A stretch of 64,000 bases of DNA, from NCBI GenBank assembly GCA_934167175.1, contig CAKPKF010000004.1, positions 20,604-84,603 of the forward strand. Direction: 5' to 3'. This DNA is from an uncultured Clostridia bacterium. GTDB taxonomy: Bacteria > Bacillota > Clostridia > TANB77 > CAG-508. The notes under the pieces are model-generated. The model was not told the origin of the DNA and did not search any database. It saw only the letters and a list, made by a program, of their open reading frames with translations. Below are positions 16,877 through 25,867 of the stretch, in pieces (position 1 is the first letter of the stretch; the number at the start of each line of letters is the position of its first letter). The position numbers were made by a program, and so were the translations under genes.

Positions 16877-17968
16877 TTGAAAATAGGTATAGTAGGACTT
16901 CCAAACGTAGGAAAAAGTACAATGTTTAATAGTATTACAAATGCAGGGGCAGAATGTGCAAATTATCCATTTTGTACAATAGAACCAAATGTTGGTGTAG
17001 TACCAGTACCAGACGAGAGATTGGATGTATTAACAAAAATGTACAATCCTCAAAAAACTACACATGCAATAATAGAATTTGTAGATATTGCAGGACTAGT
17101 AAAAGGAGCAAGTAAAGGTGAAGGATTAGGAAATAAATTTTTATCTCATATAAGAGAAGTAGACAGTATAGTAGAAGTTGTTAGATGTTTTGAAAATCCT
17201 AATGTAGTACATGTAGATGGCGAAATAAATCCTTTAAGAGATATAGAAACAATAAATTTAGAATTGATTTTTTCAGATATAGAAACAATAGATAAAAGAT
17301 TAGAAAAAGCAAGAAAAATGCTTAAAGCAGACAAAAAATATCAAGCAGAAATATCTGTTCTAGAAAAAATAAAAAAAGTTCTAGAAGAAGGAAAATCAGC
17401 AAGGGTAGTAGATTTAAATGATGAAGAAAAAGAATTACTAAAAGAAACATATTTGCTTACAATGAAGCCAATACTATATATAGCAAATGTTTCAGAAGAA
17501 CAATTAGGAAATTTAGAAGATGATAAATATGTTAATGAAGTAAGAAAATATGCTAAAACGGAAAATGCAGAAGTTATACCACTATGTGTAAAAATAGAAG
17601 AAGAATTAAGTGGTTTAGACAAAGAGGATAAAGCAGAAATGCTTGAAGCATTAGGATTAGAAGAATCTGGATTAGACAAAGTAATAAAAGCAAGTTATGA
17701 CTTATTAGGACTTATGTCATTTTTAACAGCTGGTGAGCCAGAGGTGAGAGCTTGGACAATAAAAAAAGGAACAAAAGCTCCAACAGCAGCGGGAAAAATA
17801 CATTCAGACATAGAAAGAGGATTTATAAGAGCAGAGATTGTTTCTTATGATGATTTAGTAAGAGAAGGCTCTATGTTAGCAGCAAAAGAAAAAGGCTTAG
17901 TCAGATCAGAAGGAAAAGAGTATATAATGCAAGATGGAGATATTGTATTATTCAGATTTAATGTTTAA
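16877..17968 (+). CDS. ychF: YchF, Obg-related ATPase
   Basis: A ribosome-associated translation-factor-class P-loop NTPase that prefers ATP. G1 is GLPNVGKSTMFN, then NYPFCTIEPNVGVV and G3 DIAGLVKGASKGEGLGNKFL. The G4 NKXD motif is replaced by IANVSE, as expected of YchF. The C-terminal TGS-like domain shows FLTAGEPEVRAWTIKKGTKA. At 363 residues it is the normal length. The start is TTG at 16877, 8 bases after AGGAGA; no ATG fits. Confidence 0.95.
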   Translation: MKIGIVGLPNVGKSTMFNSITNAGAECANYPFCTIEPNVGVVPVPDERLDVLTKMYNPQKTTHAIIEFVDIAGLVKGASKGEGLGNKFLSHIREVDSIVEVVRCFENPNVVHVDGEINPLRDIETINLELIFSDIETIDKRLEKARKMLKADKKYQAEISVLEKIKKVLEEGKSARVVDLNDEEKELLKETYLLTMKPILYIANVSEEQLGNLEDDKYVNEVRKYAKTENAEVIPLCVKIEEELSGLDKEDKAEMLEALGLEESGLDKVIKASYDLLGLMSFLTAGEPEVRAWTIKKGTKAPTAAGKIHSDIERGFIRAEIVSYDDLVREGSMLAAKEKGLVRSEGKEYIMQDGDIVLFRFNV

Positions 17969-18013
17969 TATATTGTAATAAGTATAAAATAAATAGAAAA
18001 GAGGTAATAAATA

Positions 18014-19312
18014 ATGTCAAATGTTAGTTTAAATTTTGATCATGTTGGAATCTCTAATTCAGCAATTATGAAATATGAAAAGAAAGTGTTAGATATACAC
18101 AATAATCTTCATGAAAAAGCAAAAGATAAAAAAGAGTTTTTAGGATGGATTGAACTTCCAACAAAATATAATAAAGCAGAATTTGAAAAAATAAAAAAAG
18201 CAGCTAAAAAAATAAGAAGGGAATCAGATGTTTTAGTTGTTATAGGAATAGGAGGTTCATACTTAGGTTCAAGAGCAGTTATAGAATCATTAACAAATAC
18301 TTTTTATAATTATGAAAAAAGAAAAACACCATACATATTGTATGCTGGAAATAATTTAAGTCCAAATTATTTAAATGACTTAATTGAATTTATAGGAGAC
18401 AAAGATTTATCTGTTAATGTAATATCAAAATCTGGAACAACTACAGAACCAGCAATAGCTTTTAGAATATTTAGAGAAATATTAGAAACTAAATATGGAA
18501 TAAAAGAGGCAAGAAGTAGAATATATGTTACAACAGATAAAAAGAATGGTGCATTAAGAAAATTATCAAAAGAAGAAGGTTATGAGACTTTTGTTATACC
18601 AGATAATGTTGGGGGAAGATATTCTGTATTAAGTGCAGTAGGACTATTGCCAATAGCAACAGCAGGATTAAACATAGATAAACTTATGGAAGGCGCAAGA
18701 GTAGCACAGGAAAAATATATGGATCCAAGCTTGAAATATAATGAGTGTTATAGATATGCAGTTATTAGAAACATATTATACAAATTATATAAAACAACAG
18801 AAATACTTGTAAATTATGAACCAAAGATGCATTCTTTCACAGAATGGTGGAAGCAATTATTTGGTGAAAGTGAAGGAAAAGACCAAAAAGGAATATTTCC
18901 AGCAGGTGTTGATTTTACTACAGATTTACACTCAATGGGGCAATACATTCAAGATGGAAAAAGAAATTTATTTGAAACTGTAATAAATATAGAAAAATCA
19001 AAATCTAATATGAAGATAAAGGCAGATGAAGACAATCTAGATGGACTGAATTATTTGGCTGGAAAAACATTAGACTTTGTAAATAAAAAAGCAATGGAAG
19101 GAACAATCAAAGCACATGTGTCAGGTGATGTCCCTAATATATTAATAAATGTAGCAAAATTAGATGAATTATCAATAGGAGAATTAATATATTTCTTTGA
19201 AAAAGCTTGTGCCATGTCTGGAATGATATTAGGAATAAATCCATTTAATCAACCAGGAGTAGAAGAATATAAGAAAAATATGTTTGAATTATTAGGTAAA
19301 CCAGGTTATTAA
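18014..19312 (+). CDS. pgi: Glucose-6-phosphate isomerase
   Basis: Interconverts glucose-6-phosphate and fructose-6-phosphate in glycolysis. Signatures: GIGGSYLGSRAVIE, VISKSGTTTEPAIAFR, GGRYSVLSAVGLLP, and the C-terminal QPGVEEYKKNMF with the catalytic Lys. At 432 residues it fits the short Firmicutes form. AGAGGT precedes the ATG. A stem-terminator at 19338 ends the gene and overlaps the next start. Confidence 0.95.
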   Translation: MSNVSLNFDHVGISNSAIMKYEKKVLDIHNNLHEKAKDKKEFLGWIELPTKYNKAEFEKIKKAAKKIRRESDVLVVIGIGGSYLGSRAVIESLTNTFYNYEKRKTPYILYAGNNLSPNYLNDLIEFIGDKDLSVNVISKSGTTTEPAIAFRIFREILETKYGIKEARSRIYVTTDKKNGALRKLSKEEGYETFVIPDNVGGRYSVLSAVGLLPIATAGLNIDKLMEGARVAQEKYMDPSLKYNECYRYAVIRNILYKLYKTTEILVNYEPKMHSFTEWWKQLFGESEGKDQKGIFPAGVDFTTDLHSMGQYIQDGKRNLFETVINIEKSKSNMKIKADEDNLDGLNYLAGKTLDFVNKKAMEGTIKAHVSGDVPNILINVAKLDELSIGELIYFFEKACAMSGMILGINPFNQPGVEEYKKNMFELLGKPGY

Positions 19313-19337
19313 AATAAAAATGTATAAATATAATAAC

Positions 19338-19374
19338 AAACAACCACTCTATTATTAAGCAGGTGGTTGTTTTT
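19338..19374 (+). terminator. Terminator after pgi that overlaps the next gene's ribosome site
   Basis: AAACAACCAC (19338-19347) pairs perfectly with GTGGTTGTTT (19363-19372), followed by T. The 3' arm contains AGGTGG, the only good ribosome site of the gene starting at 19375, so the hairpin could both end pgi transcripts and mask that start. Confidence 0.75.
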
Positions 19375-19669
19375 ATGTTTATAAGAAAGAAAAGAATAGA
19401 TAAATTAACAAAAAAAATAGATGATTTAAATTATAAGTTAGCTAAAAATAATTTAATAGAATTATCTGAAATAATAGGTAATAGAAAAGAATTACTAAAA
19501 AGAAATCTGATAGCACGGTATATCAAAAGGGATAGGAGTAGGAATTGGAGTAACAATCATTACAGCAATCATAATATATATATTGCAAAAAATAGTAAAA
19601 CTAAACATTCCAATAATAGGAGAATATATAGCAGATATAGTATCAATAGTTGAAAAAACACAAAAATGA
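19375..19669 (+). CDS. Small membrane protein, hypothetical, needs +1 frameshift at CGG
   Basis: Begins MFIRKKRIDKLTKKIDDL with an amphipathic helix. After 47 codons, at CGG (19516), the sense continues only if the C is skipped, giving GISKGIGVGIGVTIITAIII, a glycine-zipper transmembrane helix, then an amphipathic tail ending IVEKTQK at the TGA at 19667. The total is 97 residues. In the unshifted frame the sequence turns into hydrophilic Asn/Arg/Ser nonsense for 44 codons. No family is recognised. It could be a small pore-like or phage holin-like protein, but that is a guess from shape alone. Confidence 0.6.
19516..19518 (+). other. In-frame CGG, +1 frameshift site (small membrane protein)
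   Basis: Zero frame ATA GCA CGG TAT; restored GCA (C) GGT ATA TCA AAA GGG. The shift codon is GGT glycine. Confidence 0.7.
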
Positions 19670-19786
19670 TATGAATTTTGTATTGATTTAATGAAATATG
19701 AGTATTAATATATATATATATTAAATGAAGAAATAAATGTAGCAGTAAATGAAAAGAATATGTTATAGTGAAAGAAGGAATAAAAA

Positions 19787-19993
19787 ATGGAAAACAATGC
19801 AAAACTTGAAGTTGCATCTAAAATTATGGCAGTAAAAATAGCTGTAGTTGTATCAAAAAAAGGGTATAAAGTAGAAGATGAAGAAATACAGTTGCTTATG
19901 AAAGAAAAAGAAGAAATGAAGAAAGGAAATAAAGAAGTTATAGATAAAATAATAAAAGAATATGGACCAGAGGTAAAAGGTATTTGCAATTGA
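19787..19993 (+). CDS. Small hypothetical protein (68 aa)
   Basis: A helical, lysine-rich soluble protein beginning MENNAKLEVASKIMAVKIAVVVSKKGY, with a GAAGGA ribosome site 6 bases ahead. It lies at the left side of the accessory island. No family is recognised. The hydrophobic-heptad spacing in the first 30 residues suggests an amphipathic helix. Confidence 0.55.
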   Translation: MENNAKLEVASKIMAVKIAVVVSKKGYKVEDEEIQLLMKEKEEMKKGNKEVIDKIIKEYGPEVKGICN

Positions 19994-20113
19994 TATAAAG
20001 TAAGAAAAGTTTAGGGAAATATAATAAAAATATATAGCTAAAATTATGGTTAGAAATATCCATAATATGTTATAATTTTTATTGTGATTAATAAAAAAAA
20101 GGAGTGTTTTCTC

Positions 20114-21166
20114 ATGATACAAAAAATTAGTATAAAAGATTATAAAAAGGAAATTCAAGAGGAAAAATATGAAAATATATACAGAGATTTAATTGGTAAA
20201 TCTATGGAACTTGTAAAAGAAATAGGAAAGATTAAAAAATTCGAATTTTCAGAAGATGAAGAAGGCAGAACTTTATTTTGTAGTATACAGATTTATTTCA
20301 AAAAGAATTTTGGAGAGTTTTCAAATGTCTATTATTTAATGAAAGATTTGAGTGAATGGAATTGTGAAGATAACTATGTTTACGATACTTATGAAAAAAA
20401 GATTAATAATATTATTGTAAAATATAATAATTTAATTGTAGAATTAGAGATATATAGAAAAATAGAAGAAGAAATAAAAGGAAAGAAATTTGAAAAAGTA
20501 TTAGAAGAACGAGAAGAAAAATGTAGAAAACTCTTTAAAGAAATGCTTGAATATAAAAATAAAGAATATAATGAAAAATGGGACATGATAGAACTTATTG
20601 AAAAAGTAATTCAATATTATAATTTCTATTATGATGAATTACGTGAACTAAAACAAGTTATGTCTGGAAATTTTATTGAATTTGATATAGAAGAAGACTT
20701 AGTTGAAATAGATAATATTGAAAGAATAATGTTAATTGATGAAATTTATAGATTGATTGTTGATGAAGACTATAAAAAGGTTGCGTATATGTATAGAGAT
20801 TTTGAACTAAAAGATGGACAAACATACAGTGATTTATATGATTTGGAATACAAAAAATTAGATGAACTGTATAAAAAAATGCTTGAATTTGTTGGAGAAG
20901 AAAATTTGGAAAATGAAAAGAATTTAGAAGGTAGAATGTTAGAGAGATATCCATTTTATATTTTAGATATCAAAAGAATAAACTCATATGAACCATGTTC
21001 AGTTATAGAACGATTGAATACAATGGAAAACATATATGAAAAATTATCGAAAGACTATAAAAATTATGAAGAAAACATGAAAAAATATGAGAAATTTCAA
21101 AACATGACAGATGAAAATGAAGAAGAACTTGAAGAATTAGAAGAAACAATGGATGAATTATTTTAA
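20114..21166 (+). CDS. Hypothetical helical protein (350 aa)
   Basis: Starts at ATG 20114 after AAAGGAG; an upstream alternative start at 20084 has no ribosome site. The protein is almost entirely predicted helix, Glu/Lys rich, with repeated YE/EE heptads and no Cys-rich or catalytic motif. It sits in the island ahead of the NACHT genes. Codon use and AT content are like its neighbours. The function is unknown; a scaffold or partner role in the same island is possible. Confidence 0.6.
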   Translation: MIQKISIKDYKKEIQEEKYENIYRDLIGKSMELVKEIGKIKKFEFSEDEEGRTLFCSIQIYFKKNFGEFSNVYYLMKDLSEWNCEDNYVYDTYEKKINNIIVKYNNLIVELEIYRKIEEEIKGKKFEKVLEEREEKCRKLFKEMLEYKNKEYNEKWDMIELIEKVIQYYNFYYDELRELKQVMSGNFIEFDIEEDLVEIDNIERIMLIDEIYRLIVDEDYKKVAYMYRDFELKDGQTYSDLYDLEYKKLDELYKKMLEFVGEENLENEKNLEGRMLERYPFYILDIKRINSYEPCSVIERLNTMENIYEKLSKDYKNYEENMKKYEKFQNMTDENEEELEELEETMDELF

Positions 21167-21255
21167 TAAGTATAATAACAAAAGAAGGAAAAATATTTGG
21201 ACATGAGTTAAATAAAAAAAATTAATTAAAGAAATAAAAAATAAGGAGAAGTTAT

Positions 21256-21591
21256 ATGGATGTTAGTTTGTTTTTTGAAGTAAATGGAAAATTTTTAATT
21301 CATTCCTGTAAAAAAGAAAATGCTGAAAAATATGGCGATTTTTTAAATTATCCTCAAAGTCATATGGAAATTTGGGACCAATATTATTATTCAAAATATA
21401 ATGTGGATTTTGACTATTTTCTAAGAGGCAGAGTAGTTTATAATATTAAAGAAGACAAATATTACTTATATCATGATAAATGTATAAAAGATTTAAGCAG
21501 TTTTATTTGTGAAGAAGATAAAGAAAAGATTGAAATCAGAGAAGATTTTCATTATCAATGTCACAAGTGTAATAAATACTATACAATGTAA
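21256..21591 (+). CDS. Conserved hypothetical protein with C-terminal CxxC (111 aa)
   Basis: A soluble alpha/beta protein with MEIWDQYYYSKYNVDFDYFLRGRVVYN, rich in aromatic residues, and ending CHKCNKYYTM, half of a zinc ribbon. AAGGAG lies ahead of the ATG. It resembles small uncharacterised proteins that I recall from Firmicutes accessory regions, but no activity is known to me. It ends 12 bases before the next gene, so they probably form a unit. Confidence 0.6.
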   Translation: MDVSLFFEVNGKFLIHSCKKENAEKYGDFLNYPQSHMEIWDQYYYSKYNVDFDYFLRGRVVYNIKEDKYYLYHDKCIKDLSSFICEEDKEKIEIREDFHYQCHKCNKYYTM

Positions 21592-21603
21592 GGAGTAATA
21601 TTT

Positions 21604-22434
21604 ATGAGTATTTTACCAAACGAAATTTGTGATGAAAATAAAAACAAGCTTCCAAAAAAATTTTTCGATATGATAGATATGGGAGATGAATTTGCAGAGT
21701 GGGAAATATATGAAAAAAATAAAAATAGATATGGAGAAAAAGATTTAAGAACAGAGATAGCAATGTTAGATGTTATAAAGTACTACTATAACAAAAAGAA
21801 TTTCGAAGTATGTATTAATTTTGCAAAACCATTATACATAAAATATAAAAATAAAAATGAAAGTAGATTACAATTAGAAGTTAAATATTATTATTTAAAA
21901 TGTATATTTACTATTAGAAAATATTCTAAAGAATTATATGATATAGAAATAATTAATGAAGAAAAAGAACTAGAAAAAATACAAAAAAGTATGTATAATA
22001 AGTCAATCAAAATATGTGGAAAAAATGATAGTTTAACATTAAAAATCAAGGAGTTAAAAAACATAACAGATAGAATCAATTTTGAGAAGTTTTGTGAAAT
22101 ACTTTATGGATTTGATGATTCAAAATATAAAATTCCTCAAAATGAGGCTATTGAAATTATAATAGATAATGAAGAATTAAAAAGAAATTTGAATAAAAAT
22201 TTTGAAGATTATATACTTTCAGTTGAACTTGAAAAATATGCAACCAATATAGTAAAATTTAAGGGAGAATATTTTTGGAATCCTCAAATTTACAAAGCAA
22301 AAATTAATCTGTTATGTGAAAAAGGATATAAAACCATAAATTTGGATTGGAAGGATATGAATAAATGCTTAAACAATGTAAAAATTATGGTAAATGCAAA
22401 TACTGGAGAGATTATTAATAAATCTGAATTTTGA
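21604..22434 (+). CDS. Hypothetical helical protein (276 aa)
   Basis: Helix-rich, with paired-helix spacing in the first 150 residues that resembles TPR-like repeats (CINFAKPLYIKYKNKNESRL, LEVKYYYLKCIFTIRKYS). The C-terminal ~80 residues look alpha/beta. No motif was recognised. It follows the 111-aa protein closely with AAGGAGT before the ATG, in the accessory island. Confidence 0.55.
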   Translation: MSILPNEICDENKNKLPKKFFDMIDMGDEFAEWEIYEKNKNRYGEKDLRTEIAMLDVIKYYYNKKNFEVCINFAKPLYIKYKNKNESRLQLEVKYYYLKCIFTIRKYSKELYDIEIINEEKELEKIQKSMYNKSIKICGKNDSLTLKIKELKNITDRINFEKFCEILYGFDDSKYKIPQNEAIEIIIDNEELKRNLNKNFEDYILSVELEKYATNIVKFKGEYFWNPQIYKAKINLLCEKGYKTINLDWKDMNKCLNNVKIMVNANTGEIINKSEF

Positions 22435-22526
22435 AATGTAAAAATCTAATAATATGAATTTATATTTTGATATTGATTTATACGTAAACAAAAATAAAAA
22501 ACATATAAGAAAAAATGGAGAAAAAA

Positions 22527-25500
22527 ATGGAAAAGGATGAAAATAGAATTATTGAGTATAAAAAAATACAAGAAAAATATCCAGCTATTGCAAGACTTGC
22601 AATAGCTGTAAAACCACCTAAATATGATTACATTGGTCTATACACAACTAAAATAGAAAAAGAAAAAAATAAAGAAAAACTAGATCAGTGGATACAATAT
22701 TGGATAGAAACTAATTCTATTCAAGCTACTATAGTTATAAGCAAATTAAAAGAAATACAACAAGATGCTAAAGATGAATATAAAAAAGAAATAATAAAGG
22801 CAGTTATGAATAAAAAGGAAAATTACTTTGAACTCATGATGGTATTGTTGTATTTAGAAGAATGGGATAAGCTAGAAATAATAGTAACTTATCTAATTAA
22901 GATAAATGAAAAAAAGAAAAAGTTTAAGAAAATAAGCGAGGATGAGAAACAGGAAGACATTATTAATATATCAATGATAATGGCTGAAATTACCAAAAAG
23001 AAGAAATCCATTCAACGCCAAATTTTAGAAAATAAAGATTTGGATGTAGGAAAGGATTATTTCAAAATCGAATTGGAAAATAATAGTGATTTAAAAAAAG
23101 AAGTAATAACTAATTTTTGTAACGAAATAAAAGAAAATATGGAATGCTTTGAAATAGAAAATGATGCAAAAAAAATGCAGAAAAATGTATTAGAGTTAGA
23201 GAAAATTTTAGATGGCGAAAAAATAAATATAACTACTTGTTTAATAGATTTATTAAATGAGTGCATGGAAACAATAAAAAAATACGATAAAAAAAATTTA
23301 TGCGAAATAGCAGAGAAAACAAAGAAAAAACTAATAGAAATATCTAAAGAGGAAATAGGAGAACTAGCAGAAAAGATAAGTACTGACAAAATGGATTTAA
23401 ATAGAATAGTAATTAATATAAATAGAGAATTATTAGAAGTAAGTAATTACGAATTAATATTTAGATTTTTAAAAATTTTTGTGGATAATAAAAAATATGG
23501 TTTAATAGTAAACGAAATTCTAAAGTTTTGTAAAGTTAACAAAAAAAATAATAAAGAAGTAATTAAACAAATTACAGAGAGCTTTTTTAAAAACAAAAAA
23601 ATAATAAATTGTTTTGATTTTTTAGAAAGAATTAAAGTTAGTAATTATATAGAGTATTTACCAACAGGTTATTTTACTATTGATGAATGCTTAGAAAAAA
23701 TATTAGATAAAGGTGCTAAGTACTATTATTGTTTGATATACCATAGAAATTTATTTATTCAAAAAAATCTTAATAAATATAAAACAAAATATGAATGTAT
23801 ATTAGAGTGGATGGAAATTATAGAAACAAATATAAAAACAGGATTAGAAGTAGAAAAAGCTGAAAAAATAAGCATTATTGAAATGATAAACACAGATGGA
23901 ATCCAAATTTTAGAAAAAGACGAAATAAAAGAAAAATTAATAGAGATGAAAAATAGGAGAAAGGATAAAGAATGTTTAACGATACTAAAAAGAATGGCAA
24001 GATTGCTAAATGAAATATTAATAGAATCAAGTTCAATAAGTGATAAAGAAAATAAAATAAGAAAATTGAAATATATAAACAGTTTTGCTTATGATGAAAT
24101 AGAGAATTATGAATACTGGACGAATATAAACTATAGGATAAACAAATCAATCTATAATGTAAATGAATCAATTCAATTATTTAAGAATTTAATAGAAAAT
24201 GCTGAAACAAATGAAACACAATCAATTATATACATATATATGAATACACATTTAAAAGCAATATATCCAATAGAAAATATGATAAAATTATTAATATCTA
24301 AAAATATGAAAAACGTATTAGAAAATATAAAAAAATATAAAAGTGAAGCTATACTGAAAAAAACTGGACGAGCTAAAATAAGATATAAAGTACTTTTTAA
24401 ATGTGCATATAACATTAATAGCACAATAGTTAATTTAGGAGATATTAAAGTAGACAATAATGAAAATATATGTGAAGTAAGGATAATTGGATATAAGGAA
24501 GTATCAAATGAATTTATATATGAAATAAAACTAAAAAATGAGATACAAGATGAAAATAAATATGAAAAATTTATAAAAGAACAAATAATGCTTTTAAATA
24601 ATTTTGAATTAAATAACCAAAAAATGAAAGATAAAAAAAATCCATATAAATACATAAACAATATTGAAACAGATATACCGGTAAAGTATATAGAAAGAGA
24701 AAAATTTATAAAAGAACAAATTGAGTCAAAAAAGTTTGCTATTAATATGCTAAAACAAAATGAAAATTTAAAGAAAGAAATTATAGATAAAATAGAAGAA
24801 ATAATAAAAGAAGAATCGAATTCTGTTCAAGATATAATAGATTTTTACATGAATTCATTTATTAAATATATAATCTCAATAAATAAATTTATAAAAATTG
24901 CAAGGCAATACAAAAAATGTGATAATATAATAGAACCTTTTAAAAAATATAAATATTATGCAAGATATATTAGCAAGAACGATGAAATAAGTAGAATGAT
25001 AATGATAAACCAACATTCTCGAATTATATATAAAGGTGATAAAAAAAATAAATATTTTGTTAATGGTATTTCACTTATTAGTTTTGAAATAAGTGAATAT
25101 GATGAAGAAAAAAATATATTAATTTGTACAAAATTCGAAATATCTGATACATTAATACCAAGTGATGAACAGATGGAAATAGTAAATATTTTGAGAAGAT
25201 ATATAGATACAAAAGAATTTAAAATTTTAGAAGAACTAAAGAATTTAAAAAAAATGCCAGAGCTACAGAGAAGTAATAGAAAATTAGCTTTAAGTAGAAA
25301 ATATATATTGTATACTTATGATTATTTAATGAGAAGAACATTGGATTTATTGCTAAATGATATTCCAAAAATGAAGCTTTTTTTGAAATTATTATCGTGT
25401 AACAATATGTGGCTTATAGAAGGATATCCTATAAAAGAGAAAAAGGATAGAATTATAGATATAAAAAGAATATTTTTAAAAACAATTGAAAAAGAACCAA

Positions 25501-25853
25501 TTATAAAGGATTCAATAATATGTTATAAAAGAACATATTTAAATTCAATAATCACATTAAATGATATTTTTGAACATATTTTTAAAATTAATACACAAGG
25601 AAGAAAATTAGTAAATGAAGATGGTATAGTTAATTTGGAACAATTTACCATAAATTTCAAAATGAACAAGAAAACATATGAAGATGGAGAAATAAAGTAT
25701 TTCATTTGTAAAAATACAAATGAATACGAAGAAAGCATGTTACAACCTGTTAAAATGAAATTGGTAAATAGTGAAAATGACAATGAAATATCAGATGTCA
25801 AAGCAATAAGCTATAATGTTATAACAGGAATAATAAACTGTGAGAAAATATAA
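22527..25853 (+). CDS. Large helical protein (1108 aa) linked to two NACHT NTPases
   Basis: I do not recognise a domain. The ATG at 22527 has GGAG 6 bases ahead; an ATG 12 bases upstream is less well placed. Residues ~1-750 are nearly all helix, with Lys/Glu-rich coiled coil around 190-300 and a solenoid look. From about 800 to the end the sequence becomes mixed alpha/beta, with IYKGDKKNKYFVNGISLISFEISEYD and a beta-rich last 150 residues. There is no P-loop, membrane segment or nuclease motif. It ends 14 bases before the first NACHT gene, with AAAAGGAGG between, so the three are co-transcribed. By context it could be the sensor or effector partner of the NACHT proteins; this is inference. 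Confidence 0.65.
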   Translation: MEKDENRIIEYKKIQEKYPAIARLAIAVKPPKYDYIGLYTTKIEKEKNKEKLDQWIQYWIETNSIQATIVISKLKEIQQDAKDEYKKEIIKAVMNKKENYFELMMVLLYLEEWDKLEIIVTYLIKINEKKKKFKKISEDEKQEDIINISMIMAEITKKKKSIQRQILENKDLDVGKDYFKIELENNSDLKKEVITNFCNEIKENMECFEIENDAKKMQKNVLELEKILDGEKINITTCLIDLLNECMETIKKYDKKNLCEIAEKTKKKLIEISKEEIGELAEKISTDKMDLNRIVININRELLEVSNYELIFRFLKIFVDNKKYGLIVNEILKFCKVNKKNNKEVIKQITESFFKNKKIINCFDFLERIKVSNYIEYLPTGYFTIDECLEKILDKGAKYYYCLIYHRNLFIQKNLNKYKTKYECILEWMEIIETNIKTGLEVEKAEKISIIEMINTDGIQILEKDEIKEKLIEMKNRRKDKECLTILKRMARLLNEILIESSSISDKENKIRKLKYINSFAYDEIENYEYWTNINYRINKSIYNVNESIQLFKNLIENAETNETQSIIYIYMNTHLKAIYPIENMIKLLISKNMKNVLENIKKYKSEAILKKTGRAKIRYKVLFKCAYNINSTIVNLGDIKVDNNENICEVRIIGYKEVSNEFIYEIKLKNEIQDENKYEKFIKEQIMLLNNFELNNQKMKDKKNPYKYINNIETDIPVKYIEREKFIKEQIESKKFAINMLKQNENLKKEIIDKIEEIIKEESNSVQDIIDFYMNSFIKYIISINKFIKIARQYKKCDNIIEPFKKYKYYARYISKNDEISRMIMINQHSRIIYKGDKKNKYFVNGISLISFEISEYDEEKNILICTKFEISDTLIPSDEQMEIVNILRRYIDTKEFKILEELKNLKKMPELQRSNRKLALSRKYILYTYDYLMRRTLDLLLNDIPKMKLFLKLLSCNNMWLIEGYPIKEKKDRIIDIKRIFLKTIEKEPIIKDSIICYKRTYLNSIITLNDIFEHIFKINTQGRKLVNEDGIVNLEQFTINFKMNKKTYEDGEIKYFICKNTNEYEESMLQPVKMKLVNSENDNEISDVKAISYNVITGIINCEKI

Positions 25854-25867
25854 AAAGGAGGACAAAA

